Assembly: GCF_000715075.1 (NCBI RefSeq) | Contig: NC_134102.1 | Location: forward strand, 107,644,001 to 107,708,000 | Reading direction: 5' to 3' | Source: Nicotiana tabacum | Lineage: Eukaryota > Streptophyta > Magnoliopsida > Solanales > Solanaceae | Length of the DNA stretch: 64,000 nt | In this document: piece after piece, positions 1 through 11,433 of the stretch | How the letters are laid out: every line of letters begins with the position of its first letter | How positions within the stretch are numbered: the stretch's first letter is position 1 | Made by a program: the position numbers and the translations under genes | Notes under the pieces: generated by a model | The model's database searches: none | What the model was told of the DNA's origin: nothing | Seen by the model: only the letters and a program-made list of their open reading frames with translations

Positions 1-2074
1 TGCACGGATTGCTATGATGTCTATGTGTTGTTATCACACAATGTTGGCGTTATGGTAGGGTGTTTGTTTATGCGTCGAGGCAGTGAATGACATGAAAGGA
101 GGATTTCCCTGTGCATGATTTAGAGGTTCAACATTTAATTCCAGCGGAGGAAAGGCAATCGGACTATGGATGTTTAGTCTTTGGTTGATGGAGTAACGAG
201 ACTTGATATTTTCGAGCGTGGTGGAATTCTCATTTGTGATGTGGTGTTGTCGTCCTTGTTTGAACATATTAAGGTTCACCGGTGTTACGGTCTTCTTTCA
301 TTTTCCTTCGGGGCAGGGTGTTGTGAAATAGTGCCTAAGAACCGGTTGTTAGAGATGGCAGTGTGTAGTGGTTTCAGAAATCGGATCGGTGTTTCTAATG
401 CTGAAGGCTTGGGAAAGATGATCTTCTATGAGGTTTAGAGTTGGTAGAAATTTATTTGTTTAGGTGCTACAGGTATGGATTTTGGTTTGGGGTAGTAATT
501 AGGCAACAAATAATGAGGAATGACATGGCGGGAGGTTGTCTCACGGTGGTTGGATTACTAGCAGGCCAAATATGAAAAGCGAAGGTCGAGAAGTTGCTTA
601 AAGGAGATGGTTTGACCGAAGTGAGAGTGACATTGTAGCATCTAGATTCTGTGGTAGGATAGCCATGTACCTTGAGGAAGATTAGAGCGATTTGGGAGGC
701 ATGGTGGAAAGTGACTAGGTCTACAGATTATAATTGGAATGGTGGTTAATATACGGAGAAAGATTAAACATGGCAGAAAGGAGTTTGCTTGAAATAAATA
801 GGGGTGGGAAGATTTGATTATCGTTTCGGATGCAACATGACTCTGAGTTTGAAAGGTATTTTTGAACTTTCAGTTGATGTCAATGGGGAAGGAACAAACA
901 TGTACAGCTGGTGGACGAGCATAGGCTCAGGAGGGTTCACTGAACTCGTGATAGTTGTACCCGGTGCAGCGTCGTTGGAAGATGTCGGCATGGAATACCA
1001 CATGTGGGTTATCTCCTGTGAACAGGTTAGCGGTTGTATGATTTTGATGAGGTTTCTATGAAGAGTTCTACTTACTAACCAACAGAAGGTCGGGTATATG
1101 ATCGTGGTTGATAATTCAGAATGTTTCATGAAAATTTTAACAAAAGATTTCAAGAAATTTGGCGGGTTAACGGTGTGAGGTCATGGTAATTGAGAAGGAG
1201 GAATCGTTGTGGGCTCTACATTATATAATGGTAGCTTTAAGCTAAGTGGGGGATCCCACCGTCTATGATCGGATCGCGTGGTTGTCTGCTTGTGCGGTTT
1301 CTGTTATCGATGCATTGGTGGATTACTATGACTAAGGAAAGAAAACATCAGGGATAATTTGAGCAAAGAAATTGATAAATGTGCATTATATTCTGCCTTA
1401 TCAATCTAGGTGCATGTTTTGGGAAGACCCAGAGTTTATGCTTCTTGTATATGTAATGTATAAGGAAGTGAATTCAGTCGGTTGCTTCTTTGAGAGGATA
1501 TTCATGTGATAGCAGAGCATTGGAGTTTGGTTATATTCTAGATCAGGACAGAGTGGGTGACTCTCGACAACGGCCCTAATGGGTTCAAGAATTAAAGTGC
1601 AGTGCCTAAGGATTTTGGGTCCGTGTGTTGTTAAGGATCGAGTTTTCACAGTGGATTACGAGTCGGACTTGGAATGTTCTATGTTATCATCGGGTATGCG
1701 GTGAAGTATTGGAGGAAAGGAATAAATAGCTTCAGATTTGCGAAAGGTCTTGCAGAATGGGTGTACCAGTTAGAGATATTGTTGTGCGCATAAGGAGAGT
1801 ATGAGATGGTTCGTGAGTATTGAGATGATGTGGTCTCATGATGCGGGTCACTCAGGATGAGTGTGGATTTGGTTCGTTATGTTTTTGAATGGAGCTATTA
1901 TTATTTCTAAGGCAAGTCGATAGTAAATTGGAAGAAGTTGGGTCTCAGCATGATGGTGGCAAAGATTAGTTCCTTCAGCATTTGAAGTTATACATGTGGT
2001 TTGAAGTTGTACGCACGGGCTTGAAAGCCACCACAACTTGATTGATTTGGGAGGTATTTGATTCAAATGGCCTT
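1..2074 (+). mobile_element. LARD-type retrotransposon, internal-region fragment (copy A)
   Basis: This stretch aligns by eye with 27855-29557 of the intact long-LTR element further right. Shared landmarks are the ggcggaggagaggcaa-like block near 145, the aagctaagtgggggatccc block near 1240 and the gatttgggaggtatttgatt block near 2045. It has no convincing coding frame, as in the other copies. It carries about 430 bp (roughly 1305-1740) that is missing from the copy at 29207, so that copy has a deletion here. The match stops abruptly after atggcctt at 2074, where copia integrase sequence begins. The left end lies outside the window. Confidence 0.75.
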
Positions 2075-3300
2075 ACTTTATTGTTAACTTTATATGCTCT
2101 ACTTGAGGGAGAATATCCAAGAAATATACCTTCGTCGCTTTTTGGATCAAACTTACCCAAATTGTCCTTTCCATTATTGTGGATGAAGCATTTGTATCCA
2201 AATGGGTGGAAGTAATTGATGTTGGGTTTCTTACCATACTATAGCTCATATGGAGTCTTTTTTAAGAATAGGTCAAATCAAACATCTGTTAATGATATGA
2301 CATGTTGTGCTTACAGCTTCTGCCCAGAAGTGGTGGGGTAGAGAGTTTTCCACAATCATGGTTTTTGCCATATCCTGCAAAGTTCTATTTTTACGTTCTA
2401 CCACTCCATTCTGTTGAGGAGATCTTGGCAAAGAGAAGTTGTGAGAGATTCCATGATCATTACAGAAGTTTTTGAATGCTCTGCTTTTAAACTCTCCTCC
2501 ATGGTCACTTCTGATAGTGAAAATGTAGTATCCTTTTTCACGTTGAACCTTCTTACAGAAAACTTCAAAAATTCTTAAAGCTTCATCTTTATGACTTAGA
2601 AAAATAACCCAAGTGAAACGAGAAAAATCATCTACAATAACAAAAACATATTATCTACCACCAATACTAGCAGTCCGTTGGACCAAACAAATCCATATGC
2701 AAGAGTTGAAGAGGTTTATTAGTAGAGACAATGTTTTTGATTTTGAAAGATGAATAAGTTTGTTTTCCTAATTGACATGCATCACAAATATGATCTTTTG
2801 AAAAATCTAGTTTTGGAAGACCAATGACAAGATCGTGTTTGAAAAGTTTTTGAATAGTATGCATGCTAGCATGGCTAAGCTTTCTATGCCATACCCAGGG
2901 ATCATTAATCATAGATGCTAGACAGATTTGATTACCAAGACTATCTACATTATTGATAGTATAGACATTCCTGTCTCTATTACCAGAAAGAATAACTTTA
3001 CCTAATTCGTCTTCTATAAACCAATCATGTTTCTTAAAATGAACCTCATAGTCATTGTCACATAGTTGACTGATACTGAGATGATTGTAACCAAGTTCAT
3101 CAACTAGGTATACTTCATCTATATCAAATTTTGAGCTAAGAGGAACCTTTCCAACTCTAATTATGTTTCCTTTTGATTTATCTCCAAAGCTAACTGTCCT
3201 CCATCTAGTTTGGTGACCGTTTTGAATAATTGTTTGTCACCAATCATATGTCTGGAGCACGTGCTATCAAGATACCATTTTCTATTTCGATTTTTCTTAC
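2075..3300 (-). pseudogene. Copia protease and integrase remnant
   Basis: Three landmarks run in order on the - strand. The retropepsin motif WYLDSTCSRHM lies near 3250-3285; the family has DSG or DSA where this copy has DST. The GAG-pre-integrase segment WHRKLSHAS with a following CxxC (CDACQLG) is open at 2667-2912. The integrase core follows at 2660-2170, with IRSDHGGEF, PQQNGVVERKN and a terminal EGIFLGYSPSSRAYKV near 2090-2140. Stops and frameshifts break the core between 2200 and 2660. The sequence leaves copia homology at about 2075, just after the integrase core. It once matured the polyprotein and integrated the element; it cannot now be translated whole. Confidence 0.8.
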
Positions 3301-5030
3301 AGTGTTCCTGTAAAATATATTACTTGTTTTTAGGTACACAGGCCTGCTTGGGTCCTGAATGGTTAGATTTTTGAGTATTAGCTTGACTAGAGGATTTAGG
3401 TCGCTAGACCCATCTCCTGTTATCCTTGAACCTGCAATAGTTATAAGTGTGGCCAAGTTTTCCGCAATAAAAGCAAGAAGGATTATTTGGATTTTCAGAG
3501 CCTCTTTCTGCTCTGATTCTATTCCTGCATTGGTTAGTGTTGTGACCATTTTTGCCATAATAAGATCATGCAGTAGGATTTCTAGTTCTAATCAAAGATG
3601 TATGAGGAGCAATCTAATTGTAATTGACATAACTATGACTAGTGGATTTTTGCAATCCATTCAATTGAAGCTGAAGTTCATTAACTTCATCTTGAAGAAT
3701 ATGACGCTCAATTTCACAGACTTCCAACTTCAAGGCCCGGTCTTTCTTTTCTCTTTTGATTTTTCTAAGTTCATTTAGAACTCTCTCAATATCTACAAGA
3801 GCAATATCAACAAATTCTTGGAGTTCATAACAATTAGGATATATACGAAGACGTACCTCACTAGTTTTTTCGTCTTCCATAAGATCAAGTTCACTTGAGT
3901 CCTCTTCCACATCTGTTCCATCGTCTGCCATGAGACCAAGTTCACCTGAGTCTTCATTGTTGTCTTCTTTTATGGCCATGAAACACATATTTGCAATTTC
4001 TTCATGGTCAGATTCTTCTTCATCACTCCAGGCTCCAAAGGACTTCTTCTTTTGAAAGTTCCTGCTGAGTTTCTTCTTCAGTTCGGGGCATTCAGCTTGA
4101 ATGTGTCCATGTTTTCCACATTCATAGCATCTTCCATCATTTTTATCATTATAATTATTCGTCCTTCCTTTTTTGAAGTTTTATTTACCTCTCCTGCTAT
4201 TTATGTTTTTCCTCATCATGCTTGTTACAACTTGAGAGAGCATGGCTATGTTTTCATCATGTTCTCCTCCTTCCTCTTCCTCTTCATTTTCTGGTTCAGC
4301 CACAGTTACTTTGAATGCATTTTTTCCTTTTTTTCTTTTTGAATCTGCATGTCTAATTGAGTTTTCTCAAAGGCAATTAGATCACCTCTAAGTTCATCAT
4401 AGGACATTTTGTCAAGATCCTGACATTCTAGAGAAATAACATTGGGTTGCCAAATCGTGGGAAGACTTCTTAGAATTTTTCTGACATGTTCTCTGCCTTT
4501 TATTGGTCTACCAAATGACTTTAAATCTCCAAGGATTTTGCTGAACCTGGAGAACATTTTCTCTATTGATTCTTCATCCTTCATTTGAAATAATTCATAG
4601 TCCCGAACTAGAAGATTGATCCTTGTTTCTTTCACTTTGTTGGTTCCTTCATACGTGACCTCTAATTTATCCCACATTTCCTTAGCAGTTTCACAGCTTG
4701 ATATCTTTTCATATTCTTCTCCATTGATAGCATCATACAACAGATTTTTTGCTTTGGCATTCACTATCATGACGGCTGATTGTTCATCAGTGTAGTCATC
4801 TAAGTCAAGTGGATCAGTTGATACTATGACTTGACCATTTTCATCTTTCTTTGGCAGAACTGGAAGATTTCCCTTTTTGATCGCGCGCCAAACTTTAATG
4901 TCATATGACATAGTGTATGTTTCCATACGTACTTTCCAGTGAGAAAAGTGTTGCCCATTGAAAAATGGAGGGCATACCTCAGAAGTTCCTTCTTGAAACA
5001 GCGCTCCAACGATTGTGTTTGATCACATGA
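3301..5030 (-). pseudogene. Copia gag (UBN2-type) remnant
   Basis: The longest open piece (4306-4926, 206 codons) carries the UBN2-like capsid pattern typical of plant copia gag: ETAKEMWDKLEVTYEGT, a LLVRDYELFQMK segment and a RILRSLPTIWQPN-like block. A CCHC zinc knuckle (CYECGKHGHIQAEC) follows near 4082-4138 and a second (CFYCGKLGHTYNYC) near 3425-3470. Between them, at 3614-3988, is an acidic then coiled-coil-like stretch with EFVDIALVDIERVLNELRK. In-frame upstream codons reach about 5026 but contain a stop right after an ATG, so the start is uncertain. The protein would form the particle and bind RNA. Frame changes near 3560 and 4300 break it. Confidence 0.8.
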
Positions 5031-5070
5031 CCTTTTCCTCACTAGCTATTAAGAAAAGTTTGTGAGCCTT

Positions 5071-5082
5071 GCTCTGATACCA
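5071..5082 (-). other. Primer binding site (initiator Met tRNA type)
   Basis: On the - strand the sequence reads tggtatcagagc, the standard plant copia primer site. It lies two bases from the CA end of the LTR at 5085, which fixes the LTR as a 5' LTR for the gag-integrase part to its left. Confidence 0.85.
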
Positions 5083-5084
5083 AT

Positions 5085-6025
5085 TGAAAGTAGAAGAGGG
5101 GGTGGGGGTGAATTGTAGCTAATTAAAATCTTGGTTGACTAAGTGTAAGTTTAGTCGACAAGGTTTTTCATAGTGAACAATTTCAGTAGGAATAAACTAA
5201 ACAAACGGAAAGGTAAAGAAAGCATAACAATATTTATACCGGTTCAATACCGGTGTGTTATCTACGTCCAGTTCCCTTGGGTCACAAGGGTTCTCTTAGA
5301 TCTTTAATAATAATTACAGTAGTGATGGTTTTAGTACATTCACCATCAACGATATTCAGCAACAGTGGTTTTTGTAAAGTTGACACAATTCTCATTTTGT
5401 GTTCTAACTCTTCCTATCTTGTGTGATACTTGTAGACTCAAGAATACAGTGTTTGTACTAAGAACAAGAAAGCCTTAGAAAACAGTTTGTGTAGTTTCAT
5501 AAGTCATCTTCTTGAGATTGCCAGTATTCTTATAGGAGAGTTTGAATAGCCACTGTAGATTGATCTGTGATTGAGGCACATAATCCTCTAAGAGATTTGA
5601 CCAAAGGAGTGCCTCCGAATCCTGCCCATGAGATGGGATGGATTCGTTTACGTCATTCCCCCTTCATATCCAAATTTCAGGGAGTGATTTGTGGCTTTGA
5701 TTTGGTTGATCAATCTTCTGATTCTAATTTAGTCCTTGAGGTATGGCCTGATATTCTCTAGCAACTGCACATGATATGTTTCCTTGTTGAGAGAGACTCG
5801 ATGTCCTTTGATTAAGACTGAAGCGTCTGGACAGATTTTGTTTCCTTTTTGATGGCTTTGACTTCCTTTGATTTGGCGTTGTTCATGTTGCCTTTGATCT
5901 CGTTTCCTTTATGATGTTCTTACCAGAAGGACTTCCCTTGAAGTAGTGCTACTTCCTGATTTCCTGCAATCAAATAGATACAATTAGATTTGCACTATTT
6001 TCATCATTGAAACTTAGATGTAACA
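5085..6025 (-). repeat. Single central copia LTR
   Basis: A 941-bp segment beginning TGTTACATC and ending CTTTCA on the - strand. Its 3' flank (lower coordinates) is the primer site at 5071-5082; its 5' flank (higher coordinates) is a purine tract at 6026-6041. It therefore acts as 3' LTR for the RT part and 5' LTR for the gag part. No second copy is in the window. The polyC run at 6107-6119 lies outside it. Confidence 0.75.
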
Positions 6026-6041
6026 ATCTCCTCATTTTTTA
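6026..6041 (-). other. Polypurine tract before the copia LTR
   Basis: On the - strand aaaaaatgaggaga lies directly before the TG start of the LTR, the normal place for the plus-strand primer. A second purine run (caaagggggagaaaa) sits near 6188-6205. Confidence 0.6.
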
Positions 6042-6403
6042 TGATGACAATCAAGATAGAGCAAACATAGTATACTTCCCTTTCATAGCTTGAGATTCCT
6101 GCGCCCCTCCCCCCCCCCCGGGTTGTTACTTAGATTTACTCATCACTGCTCCCCCTGAGTTGTTGCTTTGGTTTACTCTTCAAATTTTCTCCCCCTTTGA
6201 CATCAATCAAAAAGGAATAAAATGCAGACATAACATACAAAATAGTGTAGATAATAGACAGATAATGGACAGACTAGTTAGGGTAGCAGAGGTTATGCCT
6301 TTAGCAGAGGCATAGAGTGATGGTTCTTACAGACCAATGCAAAAATAAGTCACAAAAGAAAAGCAAGAAAAAAATTGTTTTTAACACACACACACGCACT
6401 GCC

Positions 6404-7551
6404 TTAGTTTCTCCCTAGAAAGTACTTCAGGGTATTGGTCACTTTGGTGCAGAAAGAGTCATAGGAGGTTTCAACTTCTTTGGTGATTTTGTCCATCTTT
6501 TCTGTCATAGAGTTGAATGCCCAGATCTCTTGCCTCCTCGTGGCTCCCATGTCCAACCTGACCTTGGCTACATCTGTACCTGGTTCCTTGGTGACTTCCC
6601 TGATTTTGTTCACCTGTTCTTTCATTGCAATGAGCAGGATTTTTACCTTATCTAGATTATGCTGAATCTGTTGTAGGTTGTTAGTGGCAATCGGCTGAGT
6701 CTATGTTGGTTCAATGGGTGATTCAACCTGTACTGGAGCACTTTCAACTTTGGCACGCCTGACTCATCCATTGTCACTTAAGGTGCAACCCATCATTGCA
6801 AAGCATGTCTTATCATAGGTACTGGTAATATGCTTGGGTAAGAAAGGTGCCAAATCAACCTTCATAACTTCAAGAATATGTAAGATGAGTAAACTATAGG
6901 GTAGACATGCAGCAGAAGAGGATATATCCCCGATACTTTCAAGCATATACCGACAAATCCACACAAACCAGTCAAGTCTTTTATTGTTCACAAGACAATA
7001 TAGAACAAACATATCTCTAGTAGACAATGTGCTGACGGACCCGGTTCTAGAAAGTAAAGTGGTGGCTATCATGTGGGCTAAAACTCGGTGTTCAAACTTG
7101 AGATTTCTAGGACCAATGTCGGGAGGGTTATCAGACAGAAAGGCTTTGCCTCTTCTAAGAAAACTTCAAAATCTTTTGGCCAGGAGTTTTGCACAAAAAC
7201 ATCATACTCGTGAAACTTAGCAGAACATATCTTCTCAAATAAATAAGAATCAAGAACAATCCGAGTGCCTAAAACCACGGATTCCAAGTCATCTTTGTCA
7301 TTAACAAACATATTGGCATAGAACATTCTCACAAGCTCTCCATACACAGAATTTCCCATTGTATCAAACAGAGAAGAAAGAAGTTGAAAGTCAAAAATAG
7401 CAATCACATCACAGTGCAAATGTTTCATAAGAGAAAGACTTACAGAGCGTCCATAAGCCATAGATTTTGACTTATAGGACTCAAAACTTGATTTCTCACT
7501 TGGTCCAGAGAAGTTTAGTTTGTCCTCTGGCCCAAAATCTGTGCTTTTCAT
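6404..7551 (-). pseudogene. Extra ORF of the copia element, plant-transposon-protein-like
   Basis: Between RNase H and the LTR there are three - strand open pieces (7551-7078, 7072-6764, 6625-6404). The first contains GELVRMFYANMFVNDKD followed by a VVLGTRIVLDSYLF-like block. This resembles the 'putative plant transposon protein' domain often found as an additional, non-pol ORF in Solanaceae LTR elements. The second has a LDWFVWICRYMLESI segment, and the last is charged and helical (KIREVTKEPGTDVAKVRLDM). The position, sense and downstream of pol, matches the env-like or extra-ORF slot of SIRE-type copia elements, but no membrane or signal segment was seen. Stops separate the pieces. The function of this family is unknown to me. 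Confidence 0.55.
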
Positions 7552-8085
7552 TTTCCCTTTCTTTCATGCAGGCTTTTGGGGGGTTTGATCCATAGGCCTC
7601 TTTCCCGCCTTTTTTGGCTAAAAGGTAGATCCTACGATGATTCTCTGCTTTCATTGTCAGTTTTGAGGAAGTCTGAGTCGAGGGATGATTCCAGGTCTAT
7701 GGTTTCTTCGGGGTTGTGGGTTTTCTAAAATCGTCTGCTCTGTCTGGTGGCAGTGGAAGATGAGAGGTTTATTTTTGCCATAGTAAGGGAATTTTGTGAG
7801 AAGAGATGAAGAATGAGAGGGAGAAGAGGATACTTATCTAGGCATTTGGAAGTTTGAAGAGTTGCATTGGTTAAGGGAAAAGCCAGGTTCAGAAGGAAGT
7901 GACACTTCTGAGGAGTTGCTTCGGTGGCACCGATGGAAGTGTAATAATTACACTTACATCAAAATTAATACACTTAATCAATTAAGCAAACTTAAGTATG
8001 GAAGTAAAATATTTTATACATATACAAAAGATTTTTTTTACAAAATAGGCATAATGCCAATCTTTTTGCGCAGTAAACAAAATCT

Positions 8086-9600
8086 TTATTCTAAAAGAGG
8101 TTTTGTAAAAATATCAGCAAATTGAGACTCAGAACTAATGAATTCTAATACAATATCACATTTTGCTACCTGATCACGGATAAAATGATGCTTGATTTCT
8201 ATATGCTTTGCCCTAGAGTGATGCACGTAAATTTTTGACACACATATAGCACTAGTGTTATCACAAAATATAGGAGTGGAGGTAATAGATAAATCATAAT
8301 CGAGAAGTTGATGCATGATTCAAAGAACTTGTGTACAATAACTTCCAATAGCTAAATATTCTGCTTCAGTAGTTGACAAAGAAACACAATTTTGTTCCTT
8401 GCTATGCCAGGAAATTAGAGCATTTCCCAACAGTTGGCATGTGCCACTAGTACTTTTCATGTCAATCTTATCACCTGCAAAATCTACATCTGAAAAACCT
8501 TTTAACATAGAATTGTTAGAGTGAGCATACCATAATCCTAATTCAGAGGTCCCAATAAGATATCTAATAATGTGTTTAACTGCAGTAAGATGGGATTCTT
8601 TTGGAGCCGACTGAAACCTTACACATTTACACACACTGAACATTATATCTGATTGACTAGCAGTGAGATATAATAAAGATCCAATCATTCCTTTATATAT
8701 CATTTCATCCACACTTTTTCCATTATTATCTTCTTCAAGCGTAGTTGTTGGACTCATGGGAGTTCCAATGGACTTTGCATTCTTCATGCCAAAGTTCTTT
8801 ATAAGTTCTTTGGTGTACTTGGTTTGGCTGATAAAGATCCCTTTGGGAGACTGTTTGATTTGCAGTCCAAGAAAGAAAGTTAGCTCTCCCATCATGCTCA
8901 TTTCGAATTCTCCTTTCATAGCGTGAGCGAATTCTTCACATAGTACAGCGTTAGGACTTCCAAAAACAATATCGTCAACATAAATTTGAGTAATAAGATT
9001 ACCTGAGTTTGTGTGCTTAATAAACAAGGTTGTGTCGATATTACCTCGTTTGAAACCTTGATTTAGAAGGAATGAGCTTAATCTTTCATACCATGCTCGA
9101 GGAGCTTGCTTGAGTCCGTAAAGAGCTTTAGACAACTTGAATACATGATTTGGGAAACTGTCATTTACAAAGCCAGGAGTCTGCTTCATGTACACTTCTT
9201 CAGATATGTATCCATTTAGAAAAGCACTTTTTACATTCATTTGAAATAGTTTGAATCCTTTATGAGCAACAAATACAAGTAGTATTCAGATAGATTCCAA
9301 TCTTGCTACAGGTGCAAATGTTTCATCATAGTCGATTCCCTCTTATTGAGAATAACCTCGAGCAACTAGCCGTGCTTTGTTACGAACCACTTGACCGAAT
9401 TTATTCAACTTATTTCTGAAGACCCATTTAGTTCCTACAATGGAAGCATTTGATGGTTTTAGAACCAATTCCCACACTTTATTTATTTCACATTGATCAA
9501 GTTCATCTTTCATTGCTTTGATCCAACATTCTGATGAAATCGTGCATAATAATTGACAAGAAGCCAATATATCTATGAGTTTTCTTGATTTGAACTGTGA
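8086..9600 (-). pseudogene. Copia reverse transcriptase and RNase H remnant
   Basis: The - strand frame runs through the RT: ECWIKAMKDELDQ and TKWVFRNKLNKFG at 9343-9567, MNVKSAFLNGYISEEVYM near 9240, SKALYGLKQAPRAWYERL, and the active site IYVDDIVFGS. RNase H follows with STSGTCQLLGNALISWHSK, LSTTEAEYLA and the terminal FADIFTKPL block near 8095. The same frame continues throughout. It is broken only by nonsense codons: one after ARGYSQ at 9343, a second near 9290, and one at 8320 where the family has Trp. It would copy the element RNA into DNA. The right end (about 9600) is the outer boundary of the copia part. Confidence 0.85.
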
Positions 9601-9622
9601 CGACCTATCTGGTGTGTTCCAT

Positions 9623-9624
<2 letters not shown>

Positions 9625-9662
<38 letters not shown>

Positions 9663-9667
9663 CTCTT
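9625..9667. repeat. (AC)n/(CT)n microsatellite
   Basis: An AC dinucleotide run of about 34 bases followed by a short CT run, just outside the right end of the copia part. Confidence 0.9.
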
Positions 9668-9779
9668 CGATTGAGGAGGTAACTACTAGCTAAGATCTTG
9701 AGTTATTGCTGAGTGGAGAATTTTACCACGTGTCTAGACTTGATATTTTGTTTATTTACTCTCACTCACATCTGTTTAC

Positions 9780-10331
9780 TTCTACTGTACATGTCGTATT
9801 ATACCACTAGTAAGTATCGGTTTCGACCCCTCGTCGCTACTTCTCTGGAGTTAGGCTACATACTTACTGGGTACGCGTTGATTTACGTACTCATACTATA
9901 CTTGTTGCACTTATTGTGTAGGTACATATATGTTTGGGGGCCTTTTGGGCGCAAAGGCGCGACTATTGCGGAGACTTTACCGTGAGCTGTATTCCATGTT
10001 ACGATCCGCAACCTGCAGAGTCTCTATCAGAGTTATTTATATTTTTCTGTCTAATTTGTATTCGAGACAGATATTGTATTTTATTATATTTCCTAATTGA
10101 TGCTCATGCACTTGTGACATCTAGTTTTGGGGGTTCCTACGGGTTGTTCATTATTGTAGTTCACGTAATATTATCATTTTACCCTGTAAATTCTATTTTA
10201 TACTATTTAATTAATGGAAATTATGATTTCAAAAGTAATAAGAATGAGTAATTAAGTTGATCAATTACCGTTGGCTTGCCTGATGGCGGCATTAGGCGCC
10301 ATCACAATCTATAGTGGATTTTGGGTCGTGA
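9780..10331 (+). repeat. LARD-type LTR, 3' end fragment (copy A)
   Basis: This aligns with the last part of the LTRs ending at 27480 and 34320. Shared blocks are cttactgggtacgcgttgat near 9865, ctttaccgtgagctgtattc near 9974, gctcatgcacttgtg near 10100 and the terminal gattttgggtcgtga at 10317-10331. The terminal CA is lost. Together with the internal fragment at 1-2074 it forms one + strand element whose middle, about 4 kb by comparison with the copy at 24589, is replaced by the copia element. 9601-9779 holds only the microsatellite and sequence of doubtful affinity. Confidence 0.7.
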
Positions 10332-10342
10332 AAGGGAACATA

Positions 10343-11355
10343 TGTTATCATGACACATGATGTCATGATGTCACCCTAACCCTTGGACAAGATGGCTCCA
10401 ACAAATTACCTAGGAAACTTGAGGAACTTAAAATATGCAGCCCACAGAGGGCCACTGCCTGCTCGTCACTACGACTATGACTCATGTGGTCTACTCGATA
10501 AGTTCGACCACAAACGATATTATCTGCTTATCGAGGATTCCCAAGAGGACGACCTCAATAAGCAGAAGGACTAACTGTATGGGTCAAAAATTACTTTTGA
10601 CATGATCAAAGCGTATTCGCAATAAGAAGGCCCTCGTAGGCTGCCACATGTCACCAGTACGACTTCAATAAAGGCCTGCCTAAGGTCAAAGTGGTCTGTA
10701 AAAAAATGAAGGACAGAGCCGATGAAGCTATGGACGCTCAAGGTCGAAAAGTCAGCGAAGATCAGGGTCGAGATCGAGCACTCACCATAGACAGTAAATA
10801 ACGGCTAGTTTTAGAATAAGACATCAAAAGAGAATATTCTAGTGGATATTGTTTGTACCTATACTATTAGAGTTTTTTAGGTATGAGTTCGCTATAAATA
10901 GAAAAAGACACAAGAATAAGGATAAGATATTCATTTGTAAGAAAACACATTAACTTTCTATATAGAATTTGGCTTTGTTGCAAACATACAAGCAAATACT
11001 TTTTTCCTAAGATTCTTGTCTAACTTTTCCACTCGATCCAAGAACAACCTCAACATTTGAAGTCTCATCAATCATTCATCATTGTCAGAAGGAATATCCA
11101 TATATCTCACCCCTTTTCAGGTAATTCACACGTTCTTATTTACTTAAATATTATTTATTGCTATTTAGTGATATTCCCCTATTTTCGGGACATTGGATAT
11201 TGTTAGTATTGTCAACATTTATTGCCATTCGGATAATATACATATTATCTAACTACAAAATCAGCTAACATAGTTTTTGGACATTAATATTGGCTAAGAT
11301 TGACTCTATTTTATTAAATCTAATTGAATAAACCCAGATCTAAATTTTGGGTCAA
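10343..11355 (+). repeat. Unclassified LTR-like fragment
   Basis: Candidate LTR running from tgttatcatgac to aattttgggtca. It has a TATA box (TATAAATA, 10893-10900) about two thirds of the way along. It ends in a ttttgggtca motif of the kind I know from the 3' edge of some Solanaceae gypsy LTRs, but no primer site follows and no matching flanking repeat was found. A 63-codon frame at 10383-10574 (start MDKMAPTNYL) has no family I recognise. It may be a solo LTR or a broken one. 11356-11428 shows nothing further. Confidence 0.35.
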
Positions 11356-11433
11356 AAAGATATTTTTCTGTTTTATAATATATCTCGTTCCATTCAAAAG
11401 GGAGGTACTCGTATCATCTCTTCACTAGCCATT

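Larger units (their letters stand above)
2075..9600 (-). mobile_element. Permuted Ty1/copia element around a single LTR
   Basis: Read on the - strand the order is RT, RNase H, an extra ORF, a polypurine tract, one LTR (6025 down to 5085), a Met-tRNA primer site, gag, protease and integrase. A normal element starts and ends with an LTR; here the LTR is central, and both outer ends fall in the linker between integrase and RT. The arrangement fits either insertion of a one-LTR circle or a tandem pair sharing an LTR that lost both outer parts. About 100-200 residues of the usual integrase-RT linker are missing. All frames contain stops, so the element is dead. No target duplication was found. Confidence 0.75.

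Noticed and set aside
10383..10574. 63-codon + strand frame starting MDKMAPTNYL
   Set aside because: It lies in an LTR-like fragment upstream of its TATA box and has no recognisable domain.
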